From Nocardia alni (GTDB lineage Bacteria; Actinomycetota; Actinomycetes; Mycobacteriales; Mycobacteriaceae): 64,000 nt of DNA. Position numbers and translations under genes: made by a program. Where the stretch lies: contig NZ_JAGPOX010000014.1 of the NCBI RefSeq assembly GCF_019038435.1, positions 27,420-91,419 of the forward strand, in the 5' to 3' direction. The notes under the pieces are model-generated. The model ran no database searches. It saw nothing but the letters and a program-made list of their open reading frames with translations, and was not told the origin of the DNA. Numbering within the stretch: position 1 is the stretch's first letter; every line of letters starts with the position of its first letter. Of this stretch, positions 23,525-32,948 are shown piece after piece.

Positions 23525-24439
23525 TTATCGGACATGCGGGTCGTCGGTGGGCAGCCAAGTGCCGTCCGCGCGAATGCCGAGATCGCCCACTTGGTGCGCG
23601 ATGGCGTCCACGGCGGCGAGCACGGCCGGCCGGTCTTCGCCGCGGCGGGTGACCAACGACCAGGTCCAGACCACCTCAGGGGCGGTGACCGGGCATCGGA
23701 CAAGGTCGGACGGCACGGGTGTGCCCTGTCCCTTGGGCGAATTGAGGACGGCCCGGTTGATCGCGCGCACATGATCGAAGAAAGCGGGACCGGTGATGCC
23801 GCCGTCCCTGATGCGCAGCAGAGAAGCCCCGGTGGCGTACACCAGCTGGCGGGCGAAGTGATTCCACGACGCCCAGGAGGTCTCGTCGTCGTCCACCAGC
23901 ACCACGAGATCCCGGGCCCGGATCGGCGAGCCCTCTCGGGCCGTGGAGACCGCATAGAGCCGGTCCACTCCGATCAGCCGGGCGTGCAGACCGAGCCGGT
24001 CGAGGTCGGTGGTGGTCACCCAGCACACGGCCATGTCGAGGCTGCCGTCGGAGACCCGGGCCGCCTGCGTGTGCGACGGCGCCACCCACGGATCCATGTG
24101 CGGCTGCGCGATCCCGGACAACGTCGCGGCCAGATCGGCGGGCAGCCAGTTGACGTAGCCGAGCCGCACCGTCGCGGAGCCCGCCAGTTGCTCGGCGCGC
24201 CGTCGCAGCGCGTCGGCCCCGTCGAGCACCGCTCGCACCTGCGGCAGCAGCGCCGCCCCCGCGGCCGTCAGGGCGACCGTGCGATGGTCCCGGACGAACA
24301 GCCGCACGCCGAGATCTCGTTCCAGCGCCTTGATCTGCTGCGACAGCGATGGTCCCGCGATGAGAAGCCGTCGAGCGGCCCGGCCGAAGTGAAGTTCCTC
24401 GGCCACCGCGACGAAATATCCGAGCTGTCGCAACTCCAC
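23525..24439 (-). CDS. LysR-type regulator divergent from muconolactone isomerase-like gene
   Basis: The 304-residue protein has the LysR HTH (about 1-60: VELRQLGYFVAVAEELHFGRAARRLLIAGPSLSQQIKALE) and a type 2 periplasmic-binding-fold effector domain. The GTG at 24439 gives the standard family N-terminus; an ATG 60 bp upstream would add an unusual Pro-rich extension. It is divergent from the gene at 24564, with a CTACC-TGC-GGTAG palindrome between, so it likely regulates that small operon in the manner of CatR or BenM. The inducer is unknown. Confidence 0.85.
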   Translation of the reverse strand: MELRQLGYFVAVAEELHFGRAARRLLIAGPSLSQQIKALERDLGVRLFVRDHRTVALTAAGAALLPQVRAVLDGADALRRRAEQLAGSATVRLGYVNWLPADLAATLSGIAQPHMDPWVAPSHTQAARVSDGSLDMAVCWVTTTDLDRLGLHARLIGVDRLYAVSTAREGSPIRARDLVVLVDDDETSWASWNHFARQLVYATGASLLRIRDGGITGPAFFDHVRAINRAVLNSPKGQGTPVPSDLVRCPVTAPEVVWTWSLVTRRGEDRPAVLAAVDAIAHQVGDLGIRADGTWLPTDDPHVR

Positions 24440-24450
24440 GATCGTCGATG

Positions 24451-24463
24451 CTACCTGCGGTAG
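24451..24463. promoter_or_regulatory. Palindrome between LysR and CatC-like genes
   Basis: CTACC-TGC-GGTAG is a perfect inverted repeat 12 bp upstream of the LysR GTG. Its T-N9-A form is shorter than the classic LysR box, so the assignment is tentative. Confidence 0.4.
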
Positions 24464-24563
24464 GAGGTTGGGCCTATCGGCCGGGAGCACACCGGTCATG
24501 GTCTACCGGCGGGGTGCGGACGGACGATTGATGACGAGGAACCGACTACCGAAGGAGACTGTC

Positions 24564-24869
24564 GTGCAGGAGTATCTGGTGGAGATCACCACCACCATTC
24601 CCGAGGGTACGGAGCAGTCCGAGGTCGATGCCCGGCGTGCCGCGGAGGCCGTTCGCGCCAAGGAACTCACCGCGTCCGGGAATCTGGTCCGGCTGTGGCG
24701 CCCGGTCGGTGAACTGCGCAGCATCGGGCTGTGGCGGGCGCGGGACGAAGCCGACCTCGCCGCGAATGTGCTGGGCACCCTGCCGTTGCATCTGTGGATG
24801 AGCGCGAAAGTCACACCGGTGCAGTCCCATCCGAACGATCCGGGTCGTCCGGACGCCGACCGGGGCTGA
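24564..24869 (+). CDS. Muconolactone delta-isomerase-like protein
   Basis: The 101-residue product matches the muconolactone isomerase fold (PF02426): YLVEITTTIPEGT, RRAAEAVRAKEL, LVRLWRPVG and LPLHLWMSAKVTPV. CatC isomerises muconolactone to 3-oxoadipate enol-lactone in catechol degradation, but no catA or catB lies nearby. This small protein may therefore act on a different lactone. The GTG at 24564 has GGAG 6 bases upstream. The MFS gene starts 14 bp downstream, indicating an operon. Confidence 0.8.
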   Translation: MQEYLVEITTTIPEGTEQSEVDARRAAEAVRAKELTASGNLVRLWRPVGELRSIGLWRARDEADLAANVLGTLPLHLWMSAKVTPVQSHPNDPGRPDADRG

Positions 24870-24883
24870 TCGGGGGCTGTTCG

Positions 24884-26083
24884 ATGACTGTGGGATTGAT
24901 GTCGCCACGTCCCGTCGTGAATTCGGCGTGGGCACAGGTCATTCGGGGCGGCGCCGCGCTGGCGGCCGGAATGGGCGTCGGCCGGTTCGTGTACACGCCG
25001 ATCCTTCCGCTGATGACTTCGGGGGCCGGTCTATCCGCGACCAGCGCCGCGAACCTGGCCACGGCGAACTATGTGGGCTATCTGATCGGCGCGCTGATGG
25101 GTGTCTGCGCGCCGGCCGCTGTCCGCGCACCCGTCGTATTCCGCGGATCGCTGATCACGCTCGTGCTCACGCTGGCGGCGATGCCGTTGACGCACAACAC
25201 GATCCTCTGGTCGGCACTGCGGTTGCTCGCCGGGGTCGTGAGCGCGGTCATCTTCGTCGCGGCCGTCGCGGCACTCCTGGATCACCTGCCTGATCACCAC
25301 GCGCACAGGGTGGGCTGGAGTGTGGGAGGGGTCGGCGCCGGGATCGCCCTGTCGGGCCTGTTGCTGCTGGTCCTGCGGTCGGTCGGCGACTGGCGGGTCG
25401 CCTGGTGGGCCTCTGCCGTGCTAGCCGCCGTGCTGGCCCTAGGTTCCTGGCAGCTGCGGCTGGACCCCGTGGCAGACACTCGCGCGGCGACCTCGGGCGG
25501 CGGCACGCATCGATGGTTCCTCGCCTTGCTCACCAGTTACAGCCTGGAGGGCATCGGATACATCATCGCGGGTACGTTCCTGGTCGCGGCCATCAGCCAT
25601 GGCACGCACGGCAGTCTCGGTACCGTCGCATGGGTTCTCGTCGGCCTGTCCGCCGTACCGTCGGCCGCCGCGTGGGCATGGCTGTCCCACCGTTGGTCTC
25701 GCCCCAGCCTGCTGTTCGTGGCGCTGATCCTGCAGGCTCTGGGCATCGCACTGCCGACCATCGTCGAGGGAACCGCCGCCGCGCTCGTCTCGGCGGTCCT
25801 GTTCGGCGCCACATTCCTCGGCGTCGCCACGCTGGCCCTCGCCGCGGGAACGCATCTGCGATACCCCCGATCGGTCGCCTTGCTGACGGCTGGATATTCG
25901 GTCGGCCAGATCCTCGGCCCGCTGGTGGTCACACCGCTGTTGCGGCACGGCTACCACCAGGCCCTCATCCTGGCCTCACTGATCGTCCTGGCCGCCGCCG
26001 TCGCGGCCGCCGCGCTCCGCATCGGATATCCGACCGCGGAACGTCTCGAAGCCGCTGCCGGGGCCCGCTCGGCGAGGAGCTAG
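24884..26083 (+). CDS. MFS transporter, YbfB/YjiJ family
   Basis: The 399-residue integral membrane protein has about twelve hydrophobic segments and the YbfB-like N-terminus RGGAALAAGMGVGRFVYTPI with an internal ALMGVCAPAAV motif. The family is poorly characterised; substrates may be aromatic or organic acids or sugars. It probably shares a transcript with the upstream muconolactone-isomerase-like gene and moves that pathway's substrate or product. Confidence 0.83.
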   Translation: MTVGLMSPRPVVNSAWAQVIRGGAALAAGMGVGRFVYTPILPLMTSGAGLSATSAANLATANYVGYLIGALMGVCAPAAVRAPVVFRGSLITLVLTLAAMPLTHNTILWSALRLLAGVVSAVIFVAAVAALLDHLPDHHAHRVGWSVGGVGAGIALSGLLLLVLRSVGDWRVAWWASAVLAAVLALGSWQLRLDPVADTRAATSGGGTHRWFLALLTSYSLEGIGYIIAGTFLVAAISHGTHGSLGTVAWVLVGLSAVPSAAAWAWLSHRWSRPSLLFVALILQALGIALPTIVEGTAAALVSAVLFGATFLGVATLALAAGTHLRYPRSVALLTAGYSVGQILGPLVVTPLLRHGYHQALILASLIVLAAAVAAAALRIGYPTAERLEAAAGARSARS

Positions 26084-26139
26084 CCGCTCAACGGCCCGCC
26101 GGCGTCATTGGGCCGTGCGGGCGGTGAGATCCACAGCCG

Positions 26140-26601
26140 TCAATCCAGGCAGAATTCGTTGCCCTCGGGGTCGGTCATGACGATGAAACCGGCGCTCAGC
26201 GGTGGTTCGGGGTCGTGGCGGCGGATTCGGGTGGCGCCGAGGGCGACCAGACGGGCGCATTCGGTTTCCAGGGCGCTCATCCGGTCCTCGCCGCGGAGGC
26301 CGGGGGCGGCGCGTATGTCGAGGTGGACACGGTTCTTGGCGGATTTGCCCTCCGGGACCTGCTGGAAGAACACGCGGGCGCCGCGGCCGTCCGGGTCCTC
26401 GATGGCCGATTTCGAATTGCGCTGTTCCGGTGGAACGCCGAGGCCGGCGAGGAATTCGTTCCAGGCCGCCAGGGGGTCGGCGTCGGCGGGCAGGTCGACT
26501 CCCGGTGGGCCGGGATGGATGTAACCGAGTGCGTCGCGCCAGAAGCTCGACAGGGCTCCCGGATCGTGGGCGTCGAAGGTGACCTGGAAATCGCGGCTCA
26601 C
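26140..26601 (-). CDS. VOC family (glyoxalase-like) protein
   Basis: The 153-residue protein has two betaalphabetabetabeta modules of the vicinal-oxygen-chelate fold: FQVTFDAHDPGALSSFWRDALGY at the start, then VFFQQVPEGKSAKNRVHLDIRA with the metal-ligand His, and a final FIVMTDPEGNEFCLD with Glu. This glyoxalase-like subgroup is abundant in actinobacteria and usually unassigned. It is monocistronic. Confidence 0.85.
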   Translation of the reverse strand: MSRDFQVTFDAHDPGALSSFWRDALGYIHPGPPGVDLPADADPLAAWNEFLAGLGVPPEQRNSKSAIEDPDGRGARVFFQQVPEGKSAKNRVHLDIRAAPGLRGEDRMSALETECARLVALGATRIRRHDPEPPLSAGFIVMTDPEGNEFCLD

Positions 26602-26759
26602 CGAAGTGCTCCGTTCGAGGATCGCGTGCGGTGGAACTCCCGCTGCTCGCGGAGCGTCCGGTTCCAGTCTCGATCTGTATTCATGCGGCTATCCTGACAC
26701 CCACAGCGGACAGGATCGGTCCTCTGTGCGCGGCACGCTGACGAGGCGGATAGCAGCCC

Positions 26760-27641
26760 TCAGTTCCTCGACGAGCGGGCCGCGTTGTCCACGATCGCCT
26801 CGGTGACCGTCGACCAGGCGCCCGGCGGGAGATCGTGGCCCATGCCCTCGATCATCAACAGTCGCGCTCCCGGAACGGCTTTCGCGGTCGCCTCGCCGCC
26901 ACTCGGACCGACCAGGGGATCAGCGGTGCCGTGAATCACCAGGAACGGCAGATCGACACCTCGCAGGGCCTCCGTACGGTCGCCCGAGGACATGATCGCG
27001 GCGAACTGCCGGGGAAAACCGTCCGGGCGCACGGCCCGGTCGTACGCCTCCCCCGCCTTCGCACGGATGCGAGTCTCGTTGAAGGGAAATCCGGGTGAAC
27101 CGATGACCCGGGCCACCTTCACCGCACGATCGAGGGCCTCTTCGCGGTTCGCGGGGGCGGGGGTCATCAGCGCCGCCGACGCCTCCGGGGTCGCCCCGCC
27201 CACCGCGCGGTCACCCGTCGTCGACATCACCGAGCAGACGCTCAGCAGTCGCTGCGGATGACGAATCGCCATCTCCTGCACGATCATTCCCCCCATCGAC
27301 GCACCGACCACGTGTGCGGTGTCGATGTCGAGGGCGGTCAGCAGGGCCGCCGCGTCGTCGGCCATATCCGCCAGCTGATACGGGGCCGTCGCGAAATCAC
27401 CGGCCCGGATCGCGGCGAGATCCGGGACCGGGCTGCCGGCGAAACCGTCGGACAGGCCGACATCGCGGTTGTCGAACCGGATTATCCGGAATCCGCCGCG
27501 ATCGGCCAGCATCTCGCAGAATCCCGGATCCCATCCCGTCATCTGCGCGCCCAGCCCCATCACCGTGAGCAGGGGCGTTGCGGCGGGGTCGCCGAAGATG
27601 TCGTACTCGAGGTTGATCCCGTTGGCGTTCACTTGTGGCAT
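26760..27641 (-). CDS. Alpha/beta hydrolase
   Basis: The 293-residue protein has the nucleophile elbow GASMGG, an oxyanion region after MGLGAQMTGW and DNRDVGLSD. The late acidic residue lies in VIHGTADPLV and the catalytic His in IEGMGHDLP. This pattern is typical of the actinobacterial TAP/epoxide-hydrolase-like hydrolases near RdmC. The substrate is unknown. It lies 18 bp from the end of the MFS gene, in the same orientation, so the two may be co-transcribed. Confidence 0.87.
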   Translation of the reverse strand: MPQVNANGINLEYDIFGDPAATPLLTVMGLGAQMTGWDPGFCEMLADRGGFRIIRFDNRDVGLSDGFAGSPVPDLAAIRAGDFATAPYQLADMADDAAALLTALDIDTAHVVGASMGGMIVQEMAIRHPQRLLSVCSVMSTTGDRAVGGATPEASAALMTPAPANREEALDRAVKVARVIGSPGFPFNETRIRAKAGEAYDRAVRPDGFPRQFAAIMSSGDRTEALRGVDLPFLVIHGTADPLVGPSGGEATAKAVPGARLLMIEGMGHDLPPGAWSTVTEAIVDNAARSSRN

Positions 27642-27659
27642 AGAGCCACTGTGCCGGAT

Positions 27660-30134
27660 TCAGCGGTGGGCGACCACCTCGTCCGTGATGTAGCCGACTC
27701 GGACGTGGTGGGTTGCCTCGCCGCCCGCGACGGTGATTCGGCTGGTGACGGGCGGGTAGCCGCGGGCCACGACGGTGTAGTGACCGTCGGCGAGGTCGGT
27801 CACCAGGTAATTGCCACTGTCATCGGTGCGAGCGGTGGCGGTCAGGTCGCCGGCGGCGTCCAGGACGGCGATCTGGGCGTCCAGGACGGGTCGGTCGTCG
27901 TCGGTGCGGACCGATCCGGCCAGGACGGCCTTCGGGGCCAGGGCGATGTCGTGGCGCAGGATTCCGGTCTCGGGGATGGTGAGCGTGGCGGCTCCCGGGC
28001 GCATGTGTTCGGCGAGGGCGACCAGGGTATACACGCCGGGGACGATGCCCCGGCAGGTGTAGCCGCCGTCGAGAGAGCTGATCGCCGAGCCGACCACCTC
28101 GCCGCGTTCGTCGGTCAGGGTGATGACGGTGTCCTGCACGGGCGCACCGCTCGCGGCGGAGCGCACCGCGCCGGAGAGCTCACCGGCTCCGTGCAGCGGC
28201 ACGTCCAATTGCTGTGGCGTCCAGCCGATCACGATGCCGGTGGCCGTGGGCTGGTGGCCCTGCGCCGAGACGATCAGGACGTAGTTGCCGGGTTCGGGCG
28301 CGGCGATGAGGTAGTCGCCGTTCGATTCGCCTGCCGCGCGGGTGATCTGCCGTCCACGCTGGTCGATCAGTGTCAGGGTGGCGCCGGGCACCGGCTGGCC
28401 GTCCTCGTGCTGGACGCGGCCGACGACACAGTGATCGGTCTCGATGCCCGCGCGTTCGAGCAGTTCCTCGATGTGCAGGTCGTCGTCGAACGGAGCGCGG
28501 TCCGAGGTGGTCACCAGTTCCGACGTGTCGTCGGCGACGGCTTCCTCGGGCTGGCCCGTCGGCGATTCATCCTCGAGCGGAATCTCTTTCATGAACAGCA
28601 GCACCACGGCCGCCAGCACCGCCACACCGGCGGCGATGACGAATACGCCGCGCATCGCGTCCGTGTATCCGATCAGGATCGGGGCCTTCAGCTGCGCAGG
28701 CAGGGTGGCGATACCGCTGGTGTCGCGCTGGATTCCGGCCAATCGGCCCGCGAGCTGGGCCGGGAGCCGGCCGCCGAACGCCACGGTGATCCGACCGGGC
28801 AGCAGGTTGAACAGGACCGTGAGGAATACCGCGACACCGAGCGTTCCGCCCATCTGCCGTACGAATGTGGCCGTCGCCGTGGCGGTCCCGCGGTCCTCGG
28901 GGCGGGAGGCGTTCTGCGCGGCGATGATCAGCGTCTGCATGCATCCGCCCAGGCCGAATCCGATGACGCCGCAATACAACAGCGGCTGCCACAGCGGACT
29001 GTCGTAGTGCACCAGCGCGAACAGTGCTCCGCCCACCGCGATGACGAAGCTGCCGAGCACCGGCAGGATCTTGTACCGCCCGGTGGATTTGGTGACCATT
29101 CCCGACAGCTGCGCACCGATCATGATGCCCACCACCAGCGGCATCATCAGCAGGCCGGCGCGGGTCGGCGAATATCCGCGCACCACTTGGAAATACAGCG
29201 GCACCATGACGATGACGCCGAACATGGCGATGCCAACGATCGTGCCGCCGAGGATGGCGACGCTGAAGGTGGAGCTGCGGAACATGCGCAGCGGGGTCAG
29301 CGCGGCGTCCTTCATCAGCAGTTCCACGAGCAGGTACAGCACGAATCCCACTGCCCCGGCCGCGTAGCAGGCCAGCGCGCGATGCGACTCCCACCCCCAT
29401 TCACGGCCCTGTTCGGCGACGATCAGCAGCGGCACGACGCAGACGGTCAGGGTGATCGCGCCCAACCAGTCGATCCGATGCTTCTGCCGCGCCAGTGGCA
29501 CATTGAGCACCTTGGCGACCACCGCGAACGCGATCACCCCGATCGGCACGTTGACCAGGAATACCCACCGCCAGCCGGCGACGGTGAGCAGATGGTCGTA
29601 ACCGGACAGGAATCCGCCCAGCACCGGCCCGAGCACGGTGGCCACGCCGAACACGATCATGAATCCGCCCTGATATCGGACGATCTCGCGGGCCGGGACG
29701 ATATCGGACAGGATCGTGAACGCCAGCGCCATCAGCCCGCCGGCCCCCAGCCCCTGGAAGGCGCGGAATCCCGCGAGCTCGTACATCGAGGTGGCGAACG
29801 CGCACGCCGCGGACCCGATCACGAACAGCGCGATCGCCGTGAGATACAACGGCTTTCGCCCGTAGATATCGGCCAGTTTGCCGTACAGCGGGGTGGTGAT
29901 CGTCGCGGTGATCAGGTACGCCGTCGTCGCCCACGCCTGCTGGTCGAACCCGTGCAGGCTGTCGGCGATCCGCACGATCGCCACGCTCACGATGTTCTGA
30001 TCGAGAGCGGCCAGGAAGATGCCGAGCATCAGCCCGGACAGCACGGTCCGAATCTGCCCGGGCGACAGCACCGCTCGCTCACTCGGCCGCGGAGCCGGAA
30101 TTGTCTCCTTCTCCCGAATCGTGGTTTTCGTCAA
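27660..30134 (-). CDS. DHA2-type MFS exporter fused to C-terminal regulatory-like beta-sandwich repeats
   Basis: The 824-residue protein is a 14-helix EmrB/QacA-type drug:H+ antiporter (motif A near YGKLADIYGRKPLYL, motif C around GLGAGGLMALAFTILSD) spanning about residues 20-515. About 260 residues follow, containing three carboxypeptidase-regulatory-like repeats, each with the pattern G-x-V-x(6-9)-P-V-x-A-x-V-x-L and a later G-x-Y. The start is uncertain: TTG at 30134 has AGGGA 10 bases upstream, while an ATG at 30239 would add 35 unlike residues. The soluble tail could bind ligand or a partner protein on either membrane face. Confidence 0.8.
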   Translation of the reverse strand: MTKTTIREKETIPAPRPSERAVLSPGQIRTVLSGLMLGIFLAALDQNIVSVAIVRIADSLHGFDQQAWATTAYLITATITTPLYGKLADIYGRKPLYLTAIALFVIGSAACAFATSMYELAGFRAFQGLGAGGLMALAFTILSDIVPAREIVRYQGGFMIVFGVATVLGPVLGGFLSGYDHLLTVAGWRWVFLVNVPIGVIAFAVVAKVLNVPLARQKHRIDWLGAITLTVCVVPLLIVAEQGREWGWESHRALACYAAGAVGFVLYLLVELLMKDAALTPLRMFRSSTFSVAILGGTIVGIAMFGVIVMVPLYFQVVRGYSPTRAGLLMMPLVVGIMIGAQLSGMVTKSTGRYKILPVLGSFVIAVGGALFALVHYDSPLWQPLLYCGVIGFGLGGCMQTLIIAAQNASRPEDRGTATATATFVRQMGGTLGVAVFLTVLFNLLPGRITVAFGGRLPAQLAGRLAGIQRDTSGIATLPAQLKAPILIGYTDAMRGVFVIAAGVAVLAAVVLLFMKEIPLEDESPTGQPEEAVADDTSELVTTSDRAPFDDDLHIEELLERAGIETDHCVVGRVQHEDGQPVPGATLTLIDQRGRQITRAAGESNGDYLIAAPEPGNYVLIVSAQGHQPTATGIVIGWTPQQLDVPLHGAGELSGAVRSAASGAPVQDTVITLTDERGEVVGSAISSLDGGYTCRGIVPGVYTLVALAEHMRPGAATLTIPETGILRHDIALAPKAVLAGSVRTDDDRPVLDAQIAVLDAAGDLTATARTDDSGNYLVTDLADGHYTVVARGYPPVTSRITVAGGEATHHVRVGYITDEVVAHR

Positions 30135-30389
30135 TGTCGTGGAATCCCTGCGGTCGCTCGTAGGTAATGGTGCACAACATTGGTTATTCGTCAGCAACGC
30201 GATTTCGGATCGGATGATCATGGAGGGCAATTTGCGCACTCCGGTGTTCTCGGCTGGTTCGAGCTACCCGAACCGCCGATTCTCGCCGCGCGCGGTACTG
30301 GCCGCAACCCGGACCATTGGAGCGAACCAGCGGAGAATCCGTGAACTCTCAGCAGTAGTCGACGAGTTCGTGACGAGCGAACACCCGTC

Positions 30390-30833
30390 TCAGATGCCGG
30401 CGATGGTGGCTGGGGCGCGTTCGGCTCGGCTCAGGGCGCGTAGGACGGCGAGTTGGCCGTGGCGGGCTACCGCCAGCCGGGACAGGACGTCCAGGACCGG
30501 TTCGAAGACATGGGGCGGGAAGGCAGGGGTCGGGAGACCGACGCTCAGGGCCAAGTCGTCGGAGTGGACGACGAGCTCCAGCATACGAGTCAGGAGGAAA
30601 TCGTCTATGCGCATCGGCTTTTCGATGAACGAGACGACTCGATCGGCGGGTTCGGCCGATAGCGCGTCGCGCTGGTGAGCAATGGCCGATTCAACGGTGG
30701 CCACCAAGGATTTCGGACCGTCGGACGCCGCTTTCTCACCGTTGTCGCGGATCATCGTGTTGATCTGCGCGTCCAGGTCCGCCTGGAACGACTCGGCATT
30801 CGCGAAGAATTCCATGACGGACATCGCGACCAT
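30390..30833 (-). pseudogene. N-terminally truncated maleylpyruvate isomerase-like protein
   Basis: The 147-residue frame matches only the C-terminal two-thirds of the actinobacterial DinB/maleylpyruvate-isomerase-N family: MRIDDFLLTRMLELVVHSDDLALSVGLPTP, then VLSRLAVARHGQLAVLRAL. The first helices with the WTVRDLxxH metal-binding motif are missing, and the 80 bp upstream do not encode them. It is probably a remnant, though a shortened gene with a new start cannot be excluded. Confidence 0.55.
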
Positions 30834-30913
30834 ACTTCCGCCCCTCTATCGACTCTCGCACTCCCTCGACCGTCAACGCAATCCAGCCTCGGATCCATCC
30901 ACGCGGCGGAAAA

Positions 30914-31852
30914 CTAGACGGTCAGCTCGGCCCAGATTCCGTGGTGGTCGGAACCGGGCAGCGGGACCGTGTGCACCTCGTGGAATTCACCGTCGCGCAG
31001 CAGAATATGGTCGATCGCGATGATGGCCGGGTACCGGCGATCGGCGGGCCAGGTGGGCTGGATGCCCGCGCCGGCCGACTGTGCCGCATCGCGGAAGTCG
31101 CCGTCGAGCAGGGCTCGGTATGGGCGATGGTCGGCGGTGGCGTTGAAATCGCCGGCGACGATGACCGGGCCGTCGTCGGACGGGATCTTGGCCAGCCGCT
31201 GGCGCAGCAGTTCCATTTCGCGCAGCCAGTCGGCGGGCTTGCGGGGCCACGGCGGCACCGGATGGACGGCGAATACCAGCGGCGCCGGACCATCTGGGAG
31301 ATCGACTCTGGCGGATAGTAATTCGGTGACGAAGCCGTCGTGGCGACGAGTTTCCGAGAGCGGATGGCGGCTCCATATTCCGGTGCCGTCGCCGACCTCG
31401 CCGGTGCTGTAGTGGCAGTACGGGAGCAGCCGGGGCAGGTCGGAGGCCATAAGCCGGTCCAAACCCTCGGGCGTGACCTCGCAGACGGTCAGCACCTCGA
31501 TATCCAGTCGCTCGACCGTCGCAGCCAGAGCCTGCGGATCCGCCGCACCGATGAAGATGTTCGCCTGCATCACCCGCAGCCGCCGCCCGTTCACCGGCGA
31601 TCGACGAGCCCACCGCGCCCGGTACAGCGGCCACTGTGTGACCACCGCCACACCGATGACCACGACGCTCGCCACGGCCACCGCCCATGCCTGCGCGGCA
31701 GCCGCCAGCACGGCGGCCGGAACCGCCGCGGCCATCAACCACGGCGCGAGCGAGGCGACCACGATCACCGGCTGCCGCCGCGAATCCACCGACCGCGTGA
31801 CCAGCCCGACCAGCGCCACCACGAGCAACAGGATCGACACAGCTATCAGCAC
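30914..31852 (-). CDS. Membrane-anchored endonuclease/exonuclease/phosphatase-family protein
   Basis: The 312-residue protein has three N-terminal hydrophobic segments (about 1-20, 30-50, 55-75). An EEP catalytic domain follows: RLRVMQANIFIG, EVLTVCEVTPEGL (Glu), VIVAGDFNATADH (D-x-N) and the terminal GSDHHGIWAEL (catalytic Asp-His). Such membrane-tethered EEP enzymes are phosphodiesterases or nucleases of unknown substrate facing the outside. The GTG at 31852 was chosen because it opens directly into the first membrane helix. Confidence 0.85.
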   Translation of the reverse strand: MLIAVSILLLVVALVGLVTRSVDSRRQPVIVVASLAPWLMAAAVPAAVLAAAAQAWAVAVASVVVIGVAVVTQWPLYRARWARRSPVNGRRLRVMQANIFIGAADPQALAATVERLDIEVLTVCEVTPEGLDRLMASDLPRLLPYCHYSTGEVGDGTGIWSRHPLSETRRHDGFVTELLSARVDLPDGPAPLVFAVHPVPPWPRKPADWLREMELLRQRLAKIPSDDGPVIVAGDFNATADHRPYRALLDGDFRDAAQSAGAGIQPTWPADRRYPAIIAIDHILLRDGEFHEVHTVPLPGSDHHGIWAELTV

Positions 31853-31919
31853 GTCATCGATCCTGGTCGCACACCCTGTGCCCCGACTGAGCGCCACCTG
31901 CGAACCAGCGCACGCGGTC

Positions 31920-32948
31920 CTACCGCACCCGCTGGTACGCGCGCTCGACACGATCTCGCTCGGCGAGGATTTCCGAGCGGCGGGCGCTCACGGCCTTCGA
32001 CAAGGATGCGCCCGAGGTGATGGCCTGGACTATCGCGCGGGCGTCCTCGATGGCGTCCCGGGCGCCGACACCCGCGGCGGGGGTGATGGCGTGATCGGCG
32101 TCGCCGCACAGGACGATTCGCTCGCTCGGGGGACGGGCGGCCGCGAGGGGGACGTTGCGGGCGTTGATCACGTGAACGGAATCGGTTGCGGTGACCATGG
32201 TTTCGACCAGTTCACCGATCGACGGCGCAGCGCGGCGGATTTGCTCGGCCCACAGATCGACCGGGCGTACCCCGAGATCCTCGATAGGCAGCGGCGGGAT
32301 GGTCAAACGGGTGAACCAGACCGAGACGTCGTCGTTCCAGAAGTGGCCGAAGGTACTGTCCGGGATGGCGTCGTCACCGCGCTGTCCTTGGAAGTGCAGT
32401 ACATGCGGCGCACTGTCGAGTCGCACGGGCCGGGACGTGGTGCCGTAGATCACCACCTGGCCCGCGTATTCCGGTCGGCGATCGGGATCGACGCATTGCC
32501 GCACAATCGAATCCGGCCCGTCCGCCCCAACGATCGGCCCGTCACAGGGAATCTCGACAGCGCCGGTGCGAAGCGCCCCGGTAGCGGGATCGACCGAGGT
32601 GATCGCCGTGTCGTAGTGCAGTTGCGCGGCTGTCGCGGAGGCGAATTCACTCAGCACCCGCATGAGATCGATGCGAAAGTACAGCCGGTAACCCTCGCGC
32701 GGATTGTCACGAACCCGATCGGCCGAGTGCGCGACGCGAAGTCCCGTCAAAGCATGTGAGACGCTGTGCAATTCATTGACCGAGACGCCGAGCTCAGCCA
32801 AGGCCCGATGCGCACGATCGTCCAGCACCAGAAACTGCCCGCCCCGCGCGGCGGGTTGGCGCTCGTACAGAATGGCGGAATGTCCGCCGGCGGCAAGCGC
32901 ACCCGCGAGAACCGTTCCGGAAATCCCGCCACCGACAATCGTCACCAT
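31920..32948 (-). CDS. FAD-dependent monooxygenase (PHBH/aromatic-ring hydroxylase-like)
   Basis: The 342-residue flavoprotein has the Rossmann motif GGGISG near the N-terminus, the DG motif in IVGADGPDSIVR and the GD motif in VLCGDADHAITPAAGVGARDAIEDA. These place it in the group A flavin monooxygenases, which hydroxylate aromatic or polyketide substrates using NAD(P)H. The ATG at 32948 gives the normal N-terminus MVTIVGGG. It has no cognate biosynthetic genes nearby. Confidence 0.85.
   Translation of the reverse strand: MVTIVGGGISGTVLAGALAAGGHSAILYERQPAARGGQFLVLDDRAHRALAELGVSVNELHSVSHALTGLRVAHSADRVRDNPREGYRLYFRIDLMRVLSEFASATAAQLHYDTAITSVDPATGALRTGAVEIPCDGPIVGADGPDSIVRQCVDPDRRPEYAGQVVIYGTTSRPVRLDSAPHVLHFQGQRGDDAIPDSTFGHFWNDDVSVWFTRLTIPPLPIEDLGVRPVDLWAEQIRRAAPSIGELVETMVTATDSVHVINARNVPLAAARPPSERIVLCGDADHAITPAAGVGARDAIEDARAIVQAITSGASLSKAVSARRSEILAERDRVERAYQRVR

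Noticed and set aside
27258..30167. A 969-codon plus-strand frame opposite the MFS gene
   Set aside because: Composition is Arg/Gly/His repeats typical of antisense GC-rich DNA; the minus strand encodes a clear transporter.
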